A DNA stretch of 64,000 nucleotides from NCBI GenBank assembly GCA_025667525.1, contig CM046882.1:213698592-213762591 (forward strand). The letters run 5' to 3'. The notes under the pieces are model-generated. The model ran no database searches. It was not told the origin of the DNA and saw only the letters and a list, made by a program, of their open reading frames with translations. The stretch comes from Glebionis coronaria. Lineage: Eukaryota; Streptophyta; Magnoliopsida; Asterales; Asteraceae. A program made the translations under genes and the position numbers. Shown here one piece after another: positions 1-8,027 of this stretch. Position 1 is the stretch's first letter. Each line of letters begins with the position of its first letter.

Positions 1-41
1 TTCCCCATCTTAAAAATTTGTTGATCATTCCCGACCCTTAA
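1..41 (-). pseudogene. Element A protease-to-RT linker fragment
   Basis: Read on the minus strand this short piece encodes a stretch like LKVGNDQQIFKMG, matching the region just after the retropepsin domain in Athila polyproteins (element D has RVGDDKIVFNMGK at the same place). It continues the protease frame that stops at 657, so the TRIM interrupts the polyprotein here. Bases 37-41 (CTTAA) are one copy of the TRIM target duplication. Confidence 0.75.
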
Positions 42-307
42 TGTAACATCTCGCCTACTTAGACTACAATATTGTCCGCTTTGCCCGTAGGCTCATGGCT
101 TTTCTTTGTGGCCCTCTTGTAAGTACTTCTCGGCTGGTCACCCAACCTAGTACTACTCTGACATGAGCACGCGTAACCGCCAGTTCATAAGAACCCCACT
201 TGCAGTAGACCACAAAACGCGTTGTCTCATGAGAAGGCGACTGTTATCTTATGAACCATGGATCTCTCCTGGCCACATCCGATGTGGGATTTGCCTAGGG
301 TGTCACA
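42..307 (-). repeat. TRIM 3' LTR
   Basis: 266 bp, begins TGTAACATC and ends GTGTCACA on the + strand. It is a direct repeat of 391-656 with about 96% identity by eye. It is the 3' LTR because the PPT-like tract abuts it at 308-325. Confidence 0.92.
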
Positions 308-375
308 ATCACCCTCCCTTAGGGACTCATCTTCCTCGATGAGGTTTGCCCCACCATCCCGAACGGCTCATAAGT

Positions 376-388
376 GGCTCTGATACCA
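376..388 (-). promoter_or_regulatory. TRIM primer binding site (initiator Met-tRNA type)
   Basis: The minus strand reads TGGTATCAGAGCC two bases inside the 5' LTR. This is complementary to the 3' end of plant initiator methionine tRNA and sets the element's orientation. Confidence 0.9.
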
Positions 389-390
389 CT

Positions 391-656
391 TGTAACATCC
401 CGCCTACTCAGACTACAATATTGTCTGCTTTGCCCGTAGGCTCACGGCTTTTCTTTGTGGCCCTCTTGTAAGTACTTCCCGGCTGGTCACCCAACCTAGT
501 ACTACTCTGACATGAGCACGCTTAATTGCCAGTTCATAAGAACCCCACTTGCAGTAGACCACAAAACGCGTTGTCTCATGAGAAGGCGACTGTTATCTTA
601 TGAACCATGAATCTCTCCTGGCCACAACCGATTTGGGATTTGCCTAGGGTGTCACA
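391..656 (-). repeat. TRIM 5' LTR
   Basis: 266 bp, the same length as the partner at 42-307. In element orientation it starts TGTGACACCCTAG and ends in GATGTTACA. The first 13 bases are identical to the LTR start of chromovirus F. Confidence 0.92.
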
Positions 657-1225
657 CTTAAGATGAGGTCACCTTCGGTAACATCGACTAAAGCTTTTCC
701 GGTTCTCAAGAATGGCCATCCAAGTATTAACGGAATACGAGGGTCCATTTCATAGTCAACAACAACAAAATCGACCGGAAAAGTGGAGGTACCAACTTTA
801 ACAAACACATCTTCGGCAATACCAACGTGGTAAGCGAGAGTTCGATTTTCTAGCTCAAGATTCATCTTTGTTGGTGTAAGATCGGGTAATGATAACTTAT
901 TCCAAACACTTAATGGCATTAAATTGATACTTGCCCCGAGATCGGCTAAAGTAGTAAATTCTTCGGTTTTAGAAAATATACAAGGTAACACAAAACGACC
1001 GGGATCTCCAAGTTTTTTCGGATGTTCTTTAAGAATGACTGCATCACAATTCTCATTTAATCTAGTGTTGATAAACTTTGCCATTTTTTCCTTCTTATTA
1101 ATCAAATCTTTAAACATCTTAACAAATTTGGGTATTTGGGAAAGAGCTTCAACAAGGCTAATGGTGATGTTCACTCCATAAATCTTTTTCAAAAAGTTTG
1201 ACACTTGAATGTCATCCTTGGTCAA
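657..1225 (-). pseudogene. Element A aspartic protease region (Athila type), interrupted
   Basis: The translation runs from a gag-pro spacer (KDDIQVSNFLKKIYG) into a retropepsin-like domain. The catalytic loop LADLGASINLMPLSVW is intact, and the second conserved segment reads PRIPLILGWPFLRTGKA; most relatives have GRPFL, so W replaces R. The protease would cleave the gag-pol polyprotein inside the virus-like particle. The frame is cut after EGDLILS by the TRIM and resumes at 41-1. Compared with element D, which has lost the DLGAS loop, this copy keeps its catalytic residues but is severed from RT. Confidence 0.85.
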
Positions 1226-1593
1226 TAATCCAGCTGTGTCTAACCGAGAAGGGTAAGGAATGTTAGGCCTAGATGGTGAAGGTTTAGAAGGAGAAGGACT
1301 CGCTTCTTGAGCAACCTTAGGTTGACGGGTGGGGATGGAAGGAATCGGTGCAGGAACCTAAGGGAAGGTGTAGTAATGAAAGGAGGAGGTGGGGGAATTG
1401 AATGATCACTCAATGGAGGAATGTCACAATAAGCGGGTGAGGGATGAGTCACCGAAGGGGGAGTAGGATTACTCGTTATGACCTTCGGGCCTTGTCTCTC
1501 CTTTATTTATGAAGAGATGGAAGGTCCCTTATAGGTATTCCCACTTCTTGTGGTAATTGCACTCACATTAGCCCTAGGATTGGTCACGGTATT
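1226..1593 (-). pseudogene. Element A gag-protease spacer, frameshifted
   Basis: This stretch corresponds to the proline/serine-rich linker that in element D lies between the gag tail and protease (ITTRSG, then many Pro/Thr). Here it can be followed only by switching frames. A stop follows PSTSGSLP at 1594, and another stop precedes the Pro-rich piece near 1505. It holds no separate gene. Confidence 0.6.
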
Positions 1594-2067
1594 CTAAGGA
1601 AGAGAACCCGAAGTAGAGGGTTGATTACTTTGGAAGAAACTAGCCATCACATCCCTCAAATCATTTGTTTGATTGTTTAAAGAAGTTCGCATGTCATTCC
1701 TAAGCTCAGTTCGAATATCATTCCCTTGTTTAGTGATATCACCTTTCAAGTTAATAATTTGGCTTTGAAGGTTTTTCACCACCTCTCCATGGGTCCTCAT
1801 GAAAGTTTCAACATCTTGATTAAATGTCGTGGGTTGAGTGAGGGGTGGATCTTGGTGAGCGGGTGGTGGATATGGATTATAAGCTCGAGGTTGGTTTGGA
1901 TTTCTTCTATTGAAGTTGTTTCGGTTTTGGTTTTGAGGAGAAAAAACGGGTGGTGAAAGAAAGTTGTTGGAACGATAACTTAACAAATTACGGTCACCTT
2001 GAGGTCGGGCTTGATAGCCTTCCGTTGAATAGTTACCGTTAGCCGCATACACGTTTTCCGGATTTTC
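1594..2067 (-). pseudogene. Element A gag, C-terminal part
   Basis: Encodes the low-complexity gag tail with QARPQGDRNLLSYRSNNF, a phrase nearly identical in element D's gag, then Asn/Pro/Gln-rich sequence. A helical segment follows (GDITKQGNDIRTELRNDMR) that probably coils. It ends at a stop after PSTSGSLP. The upstream half of gag lies at 5255-6223, displaced by element H. The two halves are in the same frame once H and one TSD copy are ignored. Gag would form the virus-like particle. Confidence 0.8.
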
Positions 2068-2072
2068 ATAAG

Positions 2073-2608
2073 TGTTGGGTCAGAAATTTGATGTGGCAGA
2101 AACTCAAAAACGAAGAAAATATGAAGGCATTTGTCTAAGCGTTGACAAGTGTAAATCAGGCGTTGTCAAGAGTAAATTAGTCATTGACAGAAGTCAACAA
2201 AAGTCAACCGCTGTTGGAATATCTATTTAGGATAAGTATTCAGAATGTTATTTGATAATATTATGTATTAGTTATTTAAATAGAAGATATTCATATTTAT
2301 TCATAGTTATCTCTTGTAAACCCTAATCCTTAGTCTATAAAAGGATCAAGGGTCTTAGGTTTTATATATATCATTCATACAAGATGTAACCCTAAAGCGT
2401 GTGTCGACTAGGTGTGGGATTCAATGTATACACACCTAGTGATTGTTGATTATTAATATAATTAGCAATCCGTTTGTTTAATTCATGTGTTATTGTGCCC
2501 AAACACCTTGTTAATGATTATTGTTCTAATTCCGGTTTAATTATGTTAATCATATGAGAAATGATCATTCCTAGTAGCTAACAGATCGAAGAAACTTAGG
2601 TTTCCACA
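2073..2608 (+). repeat. Element H 5' LTR
   Basis: 536 bp, TG...CA (TGTTGGGTC to TTTCCACA). It contains a TATA-like GTCTATAAAAGG near 2333 and, upstream at 2140-2212, a cluster of TTGAC/GTCAA words. A stem formed by CTAGGTGTG and CACACCTAG lies near 2408-2440; the 3' LTR has the same design with different bases. Confidence 0.8.
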
Positions 2609-2610
2609 GT

Positions 2611-2623
2611 TGGTATCAGAGCC
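2611..2623 (+). promoter_or_regulatory. Element H primer binding site
   Basis: TGGTATCAGAGCC two bases after the 5' LTR, complementary to initiator Met-tRNA. It fixes H on the + strand. Confidence 0.9.
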
Positions 2624-3107
2624 TCGTGGCTCATGATGCTAGGACCAACAAGGTGTTCGTGTTTTGAGAAGAAAAGAAAAATCCGTATAGGTTTTTCTGG
2701 GCGATTTTGTGTGCGCAACAGTATTCAGAAGGACATAACTTTTTATTGAACCGTTGGATCGCCACAAAATTTTTTGTGTGTGTTCTAAACACATATATCT
2801 AGATATCCTCCCGAGGGATTATCGAGATCTCTTCCCAAGAAAAAGTTATTGAGCGTCGAAGTCAGCAGTGATCATATGTTGTTTTCTGTGAACAGTAATA
2901 GTAAAAACACGATTTCTCGTTCGTTAACCGTTGGATCGTCATGAAATTTGCGCTGTAGGTTCTTGACACTTGTGTCTAGGATCTCACCAAAGGGATCTTC
3001 GATCTAAACTCTCATGAAGAAGATATTTGATGTCGAAGTTCGTTGCAGTTTATGGTTTTTCACATAAAATCATGATTTAGGGTTTATAAAACCATAGATC
3101 AATTAGC
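2624..3107 (+). other. Element H leader, non-coding
   Basis: No ORF of note. The text repeats itself in a diverged way: a phrase around CGTTGGATCG(C/T)CA(C/T) followed by AAATTT occurs at about 2743 and 2930. This resembles an old internal duplication of some 190 bp. Confidence 0.45.
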
Positions 3108-3268
3108 CGCTGATGTATGTTATTTAGACGCTGATATATGTTGGTGTGACGCTGATAGATGTTGGTGTGACGCTGACAAGACATGGATGAGGCGCTGATG
3201 GTCAGGCGCTGACAGGTACAATATTGGCGCTGACAGGAATAAAGTTGACGCTGATAGGAGGCGTTGAC
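3108..3268 (+). repeat. CGCTGA word array in element H leader
   Basis: Eight copies of CGCTGA plus one GCGTTGA lie within about 160 bp at irregular spacing, often in the context GGTGTGACGCTGATA or GGCGCTGACAGG. The array sits between the PBS and where gag would start. Related GCGTTGACAAG words occur in the H LTR near 2138. Confidence 0.8.
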
Positions 3269-3595
3269 ACTTGTTGTCCGATATATACATATTCAAACGC
3301 TTACATGTGTTGTCCGATATTCGACAACACACAGTGTTGATATCTTGGACAAAGGAATTTATTGGACAACAAAAGGAATAGCTACTGTTTGGAAAATTGG
3401 TTCGATTTTTGCACACGAAAAGAGGTATTTACACACGAAGGTACATGGGATCTCCGTTTTTATACAAAATATCAATTTGATATTTTTGGCTCGGATATTT
3501 TTCATAAAGAAGTATATGATTAAGGGGAAGAATTCTTATAGTAAGTTTGATGTTGAAGTTAGTTTTCACAAATTTGTTTTTCTTATTTAGTTGAT

Positions 3596-3899
3596 CAATA
3601 CACCCTGTCTTTGGACTCAATATATTGTTACAGCTTACAACTGGCTAATAGTTGTGAAGGTTACCAGTTCCCATGTACCAAAAACTGTAGGTGAGCAATA
3701 CACCTTGTCATTTTGACTAAATATACTTTTATAGCTAACAGCTGGCGCATAGTTGTGGAGGTTACCAGTACCTATGTACCAAAAACTGTTAGGTGAGCAA
3801 TACACCTTTTCATTGGATTAAATATATTGTTATAGCTACCAATTGGCTTATAGTTGTGCGGTTTTTGTTGGTTTCAGTTCCTGTTCGTACCAATAAACT
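3596..3899 (+). repeat. About 100-bp tandem repeat, three units
   Basis: Units start at 3596, 3696 and 3798, each beginning CAATACACC. The first two contain GTACCAAAAACTGT and end in GGTGAG. The third unit diverges after about 60 bp. It is non-coding and internal to H. Confidence 0.85.
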
Positions 3900-4805
3900 G
3901 AGCCCCCTTTTGCAATGAAAGAGTTGCATTTTTCTCTAGTCGTTTCGCAACTAGGGGAAGAGTTTATCAACTAGTGAGCAATTGGGTGAAAATACAAAGT
4001 TTGGGTTATTCTGCTTCTACATCAAAATTATTTTACTTATTTTTTTTCAAAATCATTACATAGAGCCTACATTTGGAGAAGGCTAACCTTGCGGTAACGT
4101 ACCGACTTGGATTACAAGCAGAACGCCGACAGAGGCAGCAATTACATAAAAGAAGAGGATGATATTGTACTTAGATGATTTTCATTGCAAATTGGAGGTT
4201 TCGATGAAGAGGTTTGATTATTACTTCTTTGGTGTTGGAGTTGTTTTTCGCAGGTTTGTATTTTACTATATCTCAAAATATTCTAGACTCTCTTTTGAGA
4301 TAACTTGCTTGTTCGTTTATGTTGGTGACGAAGACTTGTCAAATCTAGCAAATTGTCAGCTTGCTATCACTTGAAGGAGTTACATTATCGTGCCCAGTGT
4401 CTCACAAAAGGATGAGGATTTTGACAAGAGATCGAGGTCTGCTTATATTTACTCTCATCATATAAGTTCGACGTCACATGGATAGTGCAAGATATAAGGT
4501 ACAAGCTTGGGAGATTCCACTTCTTCAACAAATAGGTTATATTCGTTTTTCTTCATTCGTAATCTACAATTAGAGTCTACATGGTTCGTGATTCATTTAC
4601 ATGCACCACTCAAGGGGAAGCGTTATTAGTTGTTTATCTTTAGAAGACCCCTATTGGATGAGATAAAAAGGGGAAGATGATTCAAAGATCAAGGTATGTA
4701 ACTTATTATTATGTGGTGATATGTCTTTACAAGAAATCTTACTTTAATGGGAAGCTTGTTTCATTCGTGAAAGATCAAGATTTGAAGATTGGTTTTGTCA
4801 TCATC
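3900..4805 (+). other. Element H 3' interior, non-coding
   Basis: AT-rich, with short A/G-rich pieces such as AGGGGAAG recurring (3952, 4613, 4670, 4811). These resemble degenerate polypurine tracts. No protein family is recognisable, and the short frame near 4159-4374 has no support. Confidence 0.5.
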
Positions 4806-4819
4806 AAATAGGGGAAGCT
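4806..4819 (+). promoter_or_regulatory. Element H polypurine tract
   Basis: AAATAGGGGAAGCT lies directly before sequence that aligns to the start of the 5' LTR (TTTTGGG against TGTTGGG, then ATTTGATG). It would prime plus-strand synthesis. Confidence 0.6.
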
Positions 4820-5249
4820 TTTTGGGAATTAATTTGATGAGACAAATCAAGAATAAAGAAACAAGAAGGACTTATATGCAATTATCAATATTTACAAGAA
4901 TATGGAGCTCATTCATACAACAAGGAGGACTTATTAGCAAAAGATGGAGGGACTTCTAGTGTAATTATATTTCTTGTAAAGAGGGTTATGTGTAGTATAT
5001 AAACACACACCCTGCATAGGTTTAATCATTCTATTATTCACAATGTAGTCATCAAGCAAAAGTCGTGTGTTCTAGACGTGTGTGATCTTGTAAACACGTC
5101 TAGGGTTAGTTGGTTAACGTTTAATGAGAAGTAAACGTTGGAAAAGAAACATCTTGTTTATGTGTCGTGTTCTTATTCCGCTATGTTAATCATATGAACA
5201 TGATGCATATCCTAGTAGCTTAAAGATCCGTGAATCTTAGGATTCCATA
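4820..5249 (+). repeat. Element H 3' LTR, strongly diverged
   Basis: About 430 bp. It aligns to the 5' LTR at its start (ATTTGATG), in the stem region (CTAGACGTGT...ACACGTCTAG against CTAGGTGTG...CACACCTAG) and at its end (CCTAGTAGCT, CTTAGGATTCCATA against CTTAGGTTTCCACA). Elsewhere identity is low. The ends are TT...TA rather than TG...CA. The start is placed by alignment only. Confidence 0.6.
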
Positions 5250-5254
5250 ATAAG

Positions 5255-6223
5255 TAGAAGGACAATCAGTGTATGAATGAGGACCGCCGCAAGTCTCACA
5301 AGAAAGTGCAACAACTTTAACTTGTTGATATTGGTTCGTAGCCATGAGTTGGATATTTGTGTTCATTTCGGCTATTGTGCAGGTGAGTTCGGTCATCTCG
5401 GAGTTGAAGGAAGTAGAAGAAGAAACATTGACCCTCGGGTTTGTTCTTGAGGATGTGGATGAATCCCAATTTTTGTGATGAGTGGTCATGTTCTCTATAA
5501 GCTCTCTACACTCCTTGGGTCCTCTTTTCATAAATGTACCACCGGCGGTAGCATTAATCGTATCACGATCACGAAAAGTCAAACCATTGTATAAAGTATC
5601 ATTTAAGGTGACGGGGAGGATATTATGATTAGGACAACGATCGATCAAAACATTATAACTTTCCCAAGTATTGAAAAGAGACTCACCGGGTTCTTGAGTG
5701 AAACCACTAATTTGATTATGAAGGCTCGTTACCATGGATGGTGGAAAGAAGCGCGACAAAAATCGTTGAATCATTTCGTCCAATGTATGAATTGAATTCT
5801 TAAGAAGAAGATCAAACCATTTTTCGGCATGGTGGGATAAAGTGTGTGGAAAAATATGAAGACGGAGAAAATCCATGGTAACATTGGCAATTTCATGCTT
5901 TGAGTGATGGTTATGAATTTATCGAGGTGTTTGTTGGCATCATCATCCGGTAATCCGCGAAATGGACAAGTATTTTGAACTGGTTGGATCATGTGATGCT
6001 TCAACGAAAATTCGGGAGCCGTGATTTGCATCGGCGCAATCGGTCCTCCACGTCCCTTCATAGTAGGTTGGCATAGCTCCTCCATCGTACGAAGGTCGGG
6101 TTAAGGGTCATGGTTTTTATTATTCACAACGGGGTGTGGTGGGTTGTTATTATTATGCACACCGGCCATATCTAGGTCTCTACGAGTCTCGGGCTCAAGA
6201 TAAGACGAAGATCGAGTACGCAT
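5255..6223 (-). pseudogene. Element A gag, N-terminal part (Athila type)
   Basis: The start ATG at 6223 gives MRTRSSSYLEPE, matching the start of element D's gag (MRTRSTSYQEPE), then an Asn-rich tract. A TAA stop follows at about 6104. The retrotransposon gag core (MITAPEFSLKH, FPHTLSHHAEKWFDLL, FLSRFFPPS) is split by a frameshift near 5870. It ends in a zinc-knuckle-like CETCGGPHSYTDC (C-x2-C-x3-H-x4-C). Gag would assemble the particle and bind RNA, but stop, frameshift and the H insertion make this copy non-functional. Confidence 0.85.
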
Positions 6224-6410
6224 ACACTAAAAAGAAAATACAACACAATATTTTTGATTTTTTTATCTTTTTTAGTTTTTATGGATTTTTTGAAAATTTT
6301 ATAATTTTTAGGATTTTTGAAAATTTTGTATGCTTGAAAATAACGTTCCCAAGTGAACGGATCCCAAAACCAACGCGTCTCTCACAAAAAACCGTTAATC
6401 TTTATTAAAA
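6224..6410 (-). other. Element A leader between PBS and gag
   Basis: A short untranslated leader rich in A/T, clearly related to the leader of element D (61080-61267): both contain AACGGATCCCAAAA and GTTAATCTT. Nothing else is visible. Confidence 0.6.
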
Positions 6411-6428
6411 GAGCCGGCAGCGGCGCCA
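6411..6428 (-). promoter_or_regulatory. Element A primer binding site (Asp-tRNA type)
   Basis: The minus strand reads TGGCGCCGCTGCCGGCTC. The first bases fit the 3' end of plant tRNA-Asp, the primer typical of Athila and Tat elements. The identical string is found in element D at 61268-61285. Confidence 0.85.
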
Positions 6429-6769
6429 TTTTAATAACTGATTTTTTGCTAGTTAAAAAAGTTCTTTGGATTGGTCTAATCGAATTGATCTTGGTTTTAA
6501 ATGTGCGACTCTGTTGTTCTTGGTGAAAAGAAAGAATTGTCGTTGATTATCTACTTTAAAATAAAAATGAAAGCTTTACAGTAAATAACAAAATAATAAA
6601 CTAAAATGAAAGACTTAAACAAAATAACAAGGAAATTAAAGTAATTATAACTTAACTAAAAGTAAATTTGAAATTAAAATAAAATAAGACAATTTAAAAT
6701 AAAACTTGACGAAAATTGCAGGAAAGAAATAAACCTTGAAAAACAACTAAGTAAAAAAGCAAAGACAGT

Positions 6770-6998
6770 GATCAGATCGCAACACCTGATCGCAACCACA
6801 ATCGCGCCCTTCGATCGCAACAACGATCGTAGCCTGGATCGTAACTTGGATCGCAGCAGACGATCGTGACTTTGATCGCAGCCCACGATCACAACCTGGG
6901 ATCGCAACCAGCGATCACAATGAACGATCGCAGTAGTGATCACAGTTTCTGATCGCAAGTAGAAACCCTAAGGTTTATGTGATCACGAAACTCGATCG
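6770..6998 (-). repeat. GATCGCA 12-13 bp tandem array in element A LTR
   Basis: About fifteen GATC cores occur in 190 bp with near-regular 12-13 bp spacing (units such as GATCGCAACAAC, GATCGTAGCCTG, GATCGCAGCAGAC). Two more occur at 6981 and 6994. The array is downstream of the LTR TATA box in element orientation, so it should be in the RNA leader. Confidence 0.9.
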
Positions 6999-7575
6999 GA
7001 ACACGTAAAACCCTTAAGAATATTATGATGGAATGTAAACGGTAAATAAACAAAACCAAATAAGCACTTTTTCTAATAAGCACTTACTAAAAACTTAACT
7101 AAATCAATAATAAAAAGAACTAGATAAGCCACAAATGAGAAACTTTCAAAACACTAAATAAGCAAGATTTATAAAATAAACTTTAAAAAGATTAAACTTT
7201 TAAAAACACTTAAATGTAAAATAAGCTAAAAAGTGAAATAAGCAGAAATTAACAATAAGCTAAAACCTTCAATCGTATAAAAAATGATAAGAACAAAAAG
7301 ATGAAAACTTTATTCAAATAAGCATAAAGATTAAAATAACTTCAAGATTAAAAAAACCAACAATAGATTTTTAAAAACAAGAAGAGGAGAATGAGAATGA
7401 TTATGAAAAGCTTTGAATTAAAATTAAAGATTAAAGATTCACAACGAGATGAAAGACTTACATGATAAACTTGAAAGAAAGACAATAATGATAGACAATA
7501 GGAAAAGTGCTTAAAAATAAAGTGGAGAGCTAGAAATGAATTTAGCTAACACCTCAAAAATAAGAATGAGGTCTT

Positions 7576-7585
7576 CTATTTATAG
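7576..7585 (-). promoter_or_regulatory. Element A LTR TATA box
   Basis: The minus strand reads CTATAAATAG. The same ten bases occupy the equivalent place in both LTRs of element D. Confidence 0.7.
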
Positions 7586-8027
7586 GAGAGGAGAGTTGGA
7601 AGGTGGTTGTGCTTCTTTCCTTTTTTTGTCTTCTCGACTTTTTAAATAACTCGTCTTTCTTGGCTTTGTCTCGGGATTAGTCGAATGATAAAATGAACTC
7701 GTCTTCTAATTTTCTTCTTTTAGTTGACTTGGTTCTTCGACTTCGTCAAACTTCCGTCTTTAGACTTCTTCTTCGATAAATCTTCAGAATAGGCCTTTGA
7801 CTTCCGTTCTTCTTGCACTTTTGATCTTTTGACTTCGTCTTTTGTCTTTTTCTTCGATAAAATCCCGTGAAAGCTCGTGTTTTCTTCCCTTTTCAAATTT
7901 TGGTCCTAAAACGCAATAAAAACACAAAACACACATAATTCCGACTTTTACGACATAAAATACATGTTTTGGTCTTGTTTTTATTATAATTAAGTGGTAA
8001 AAGGATAAGTGTTTTCACACTTATTAA

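Larger units (their letters stand above)
42..656 (-). mobile_element. TRIM (terminal-repeat retrotransposon in miniature), complete with TSD
   Basis: Two 266-bp direct repeats (42-307 and 391-656) enclose only 83 bp. The ends read TG...CA. CTTAA is present at both 37-41 and 657-661, a perfect 5-bp TSD. On the minus strand the inner flank of the right LTR holds TGGTATCAGAGCC, the standard plant initiator-Met PBS, and the inner flank of the left LTR is purine-rich (AAGGGAGGGTGAT), the PPT. There is no coding capacity, so it needs proteins in trans. The LTRs differ at about 11 of 266 positions by eye. The LTR ends match those of chromovirus F. Confidence 0.95.
2073..5249 (+). mobile_element. Element H: non-autonomous copia-like LTR element (LARD type)
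   Basis: The element begins TGTTGGGTC, ends GGATTCCATA and is bracketed by ATAAG at 2068-2072 and 5250-5254. The host gag frame is continuous across the insertion, which confirms the TSD. A Met-type PBS follows the 5' LTR and a PPT precedes the 3' LTR. The 2.2-kb interior has no recognisable protein; it holds a CGCTGA word array, a 100-bp tandem repeat and plain AT-rich DNA. The two LTRs have different lengths (536 and about 430 bp) and align only in patches, which is abnormal for one element. The copia assignment rests on LTR start, PBS and leader style, so it is tentative. Confidence 0.8.
1..8027 (-). mobile_element. Element A: Athila-like Ty3/gypsy retrotransposon, partial, 5' part only
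   Basis: On the minus strand the order is 5' LTR (8027-6431), an Asp-tRNA-type PBS, gag and protease. RT and the 3' LTR must lie left of position 1. A is inserted in the reverse transcriptase of element B: B coding resumes directly at 8028. Two later insertions sit inside A, a TRIM at 42-656 and element H at 2073-5249, and in both cases the A reading frame continues across when they are taken out. Gag contains at least one stop and a frameshift, so this copy is dead. The Athila assignment rests on similarity of its gag and protease to those of element D and on the Asp-type PBS. Confidence 0.85.
6431..8027 (-). repeat. Element A 5' LTR
   Basis: About 1.6 kb, the same size as the LTRs of element D. 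The right end resembles D (GTGGTAAAAGGAT...GTGTTTNCACAC). Ends read TTAATAA...TTATTAA, a perfect inverted repeat but without TG/CA. The partner LTR is outside the window. The LTR carries a TATA box at 7576-7585 and a GATCGCA array at 6770-6998 in the presumed R/U5. Confidence 0.8.

Noticed and set aside
376..388. Primer binding sites as fragments of tRNA genes
   Set aside because: Only 13-18 bases match, no cloverleaf around them, and each lies directly inside an LTR.
3264..3590. 108-codon plus-strand frame inside element H
   Set aside because: Overlaps the CGCTGA array and AT-rich DNA. No similarity to gag or other retroelement proteins.
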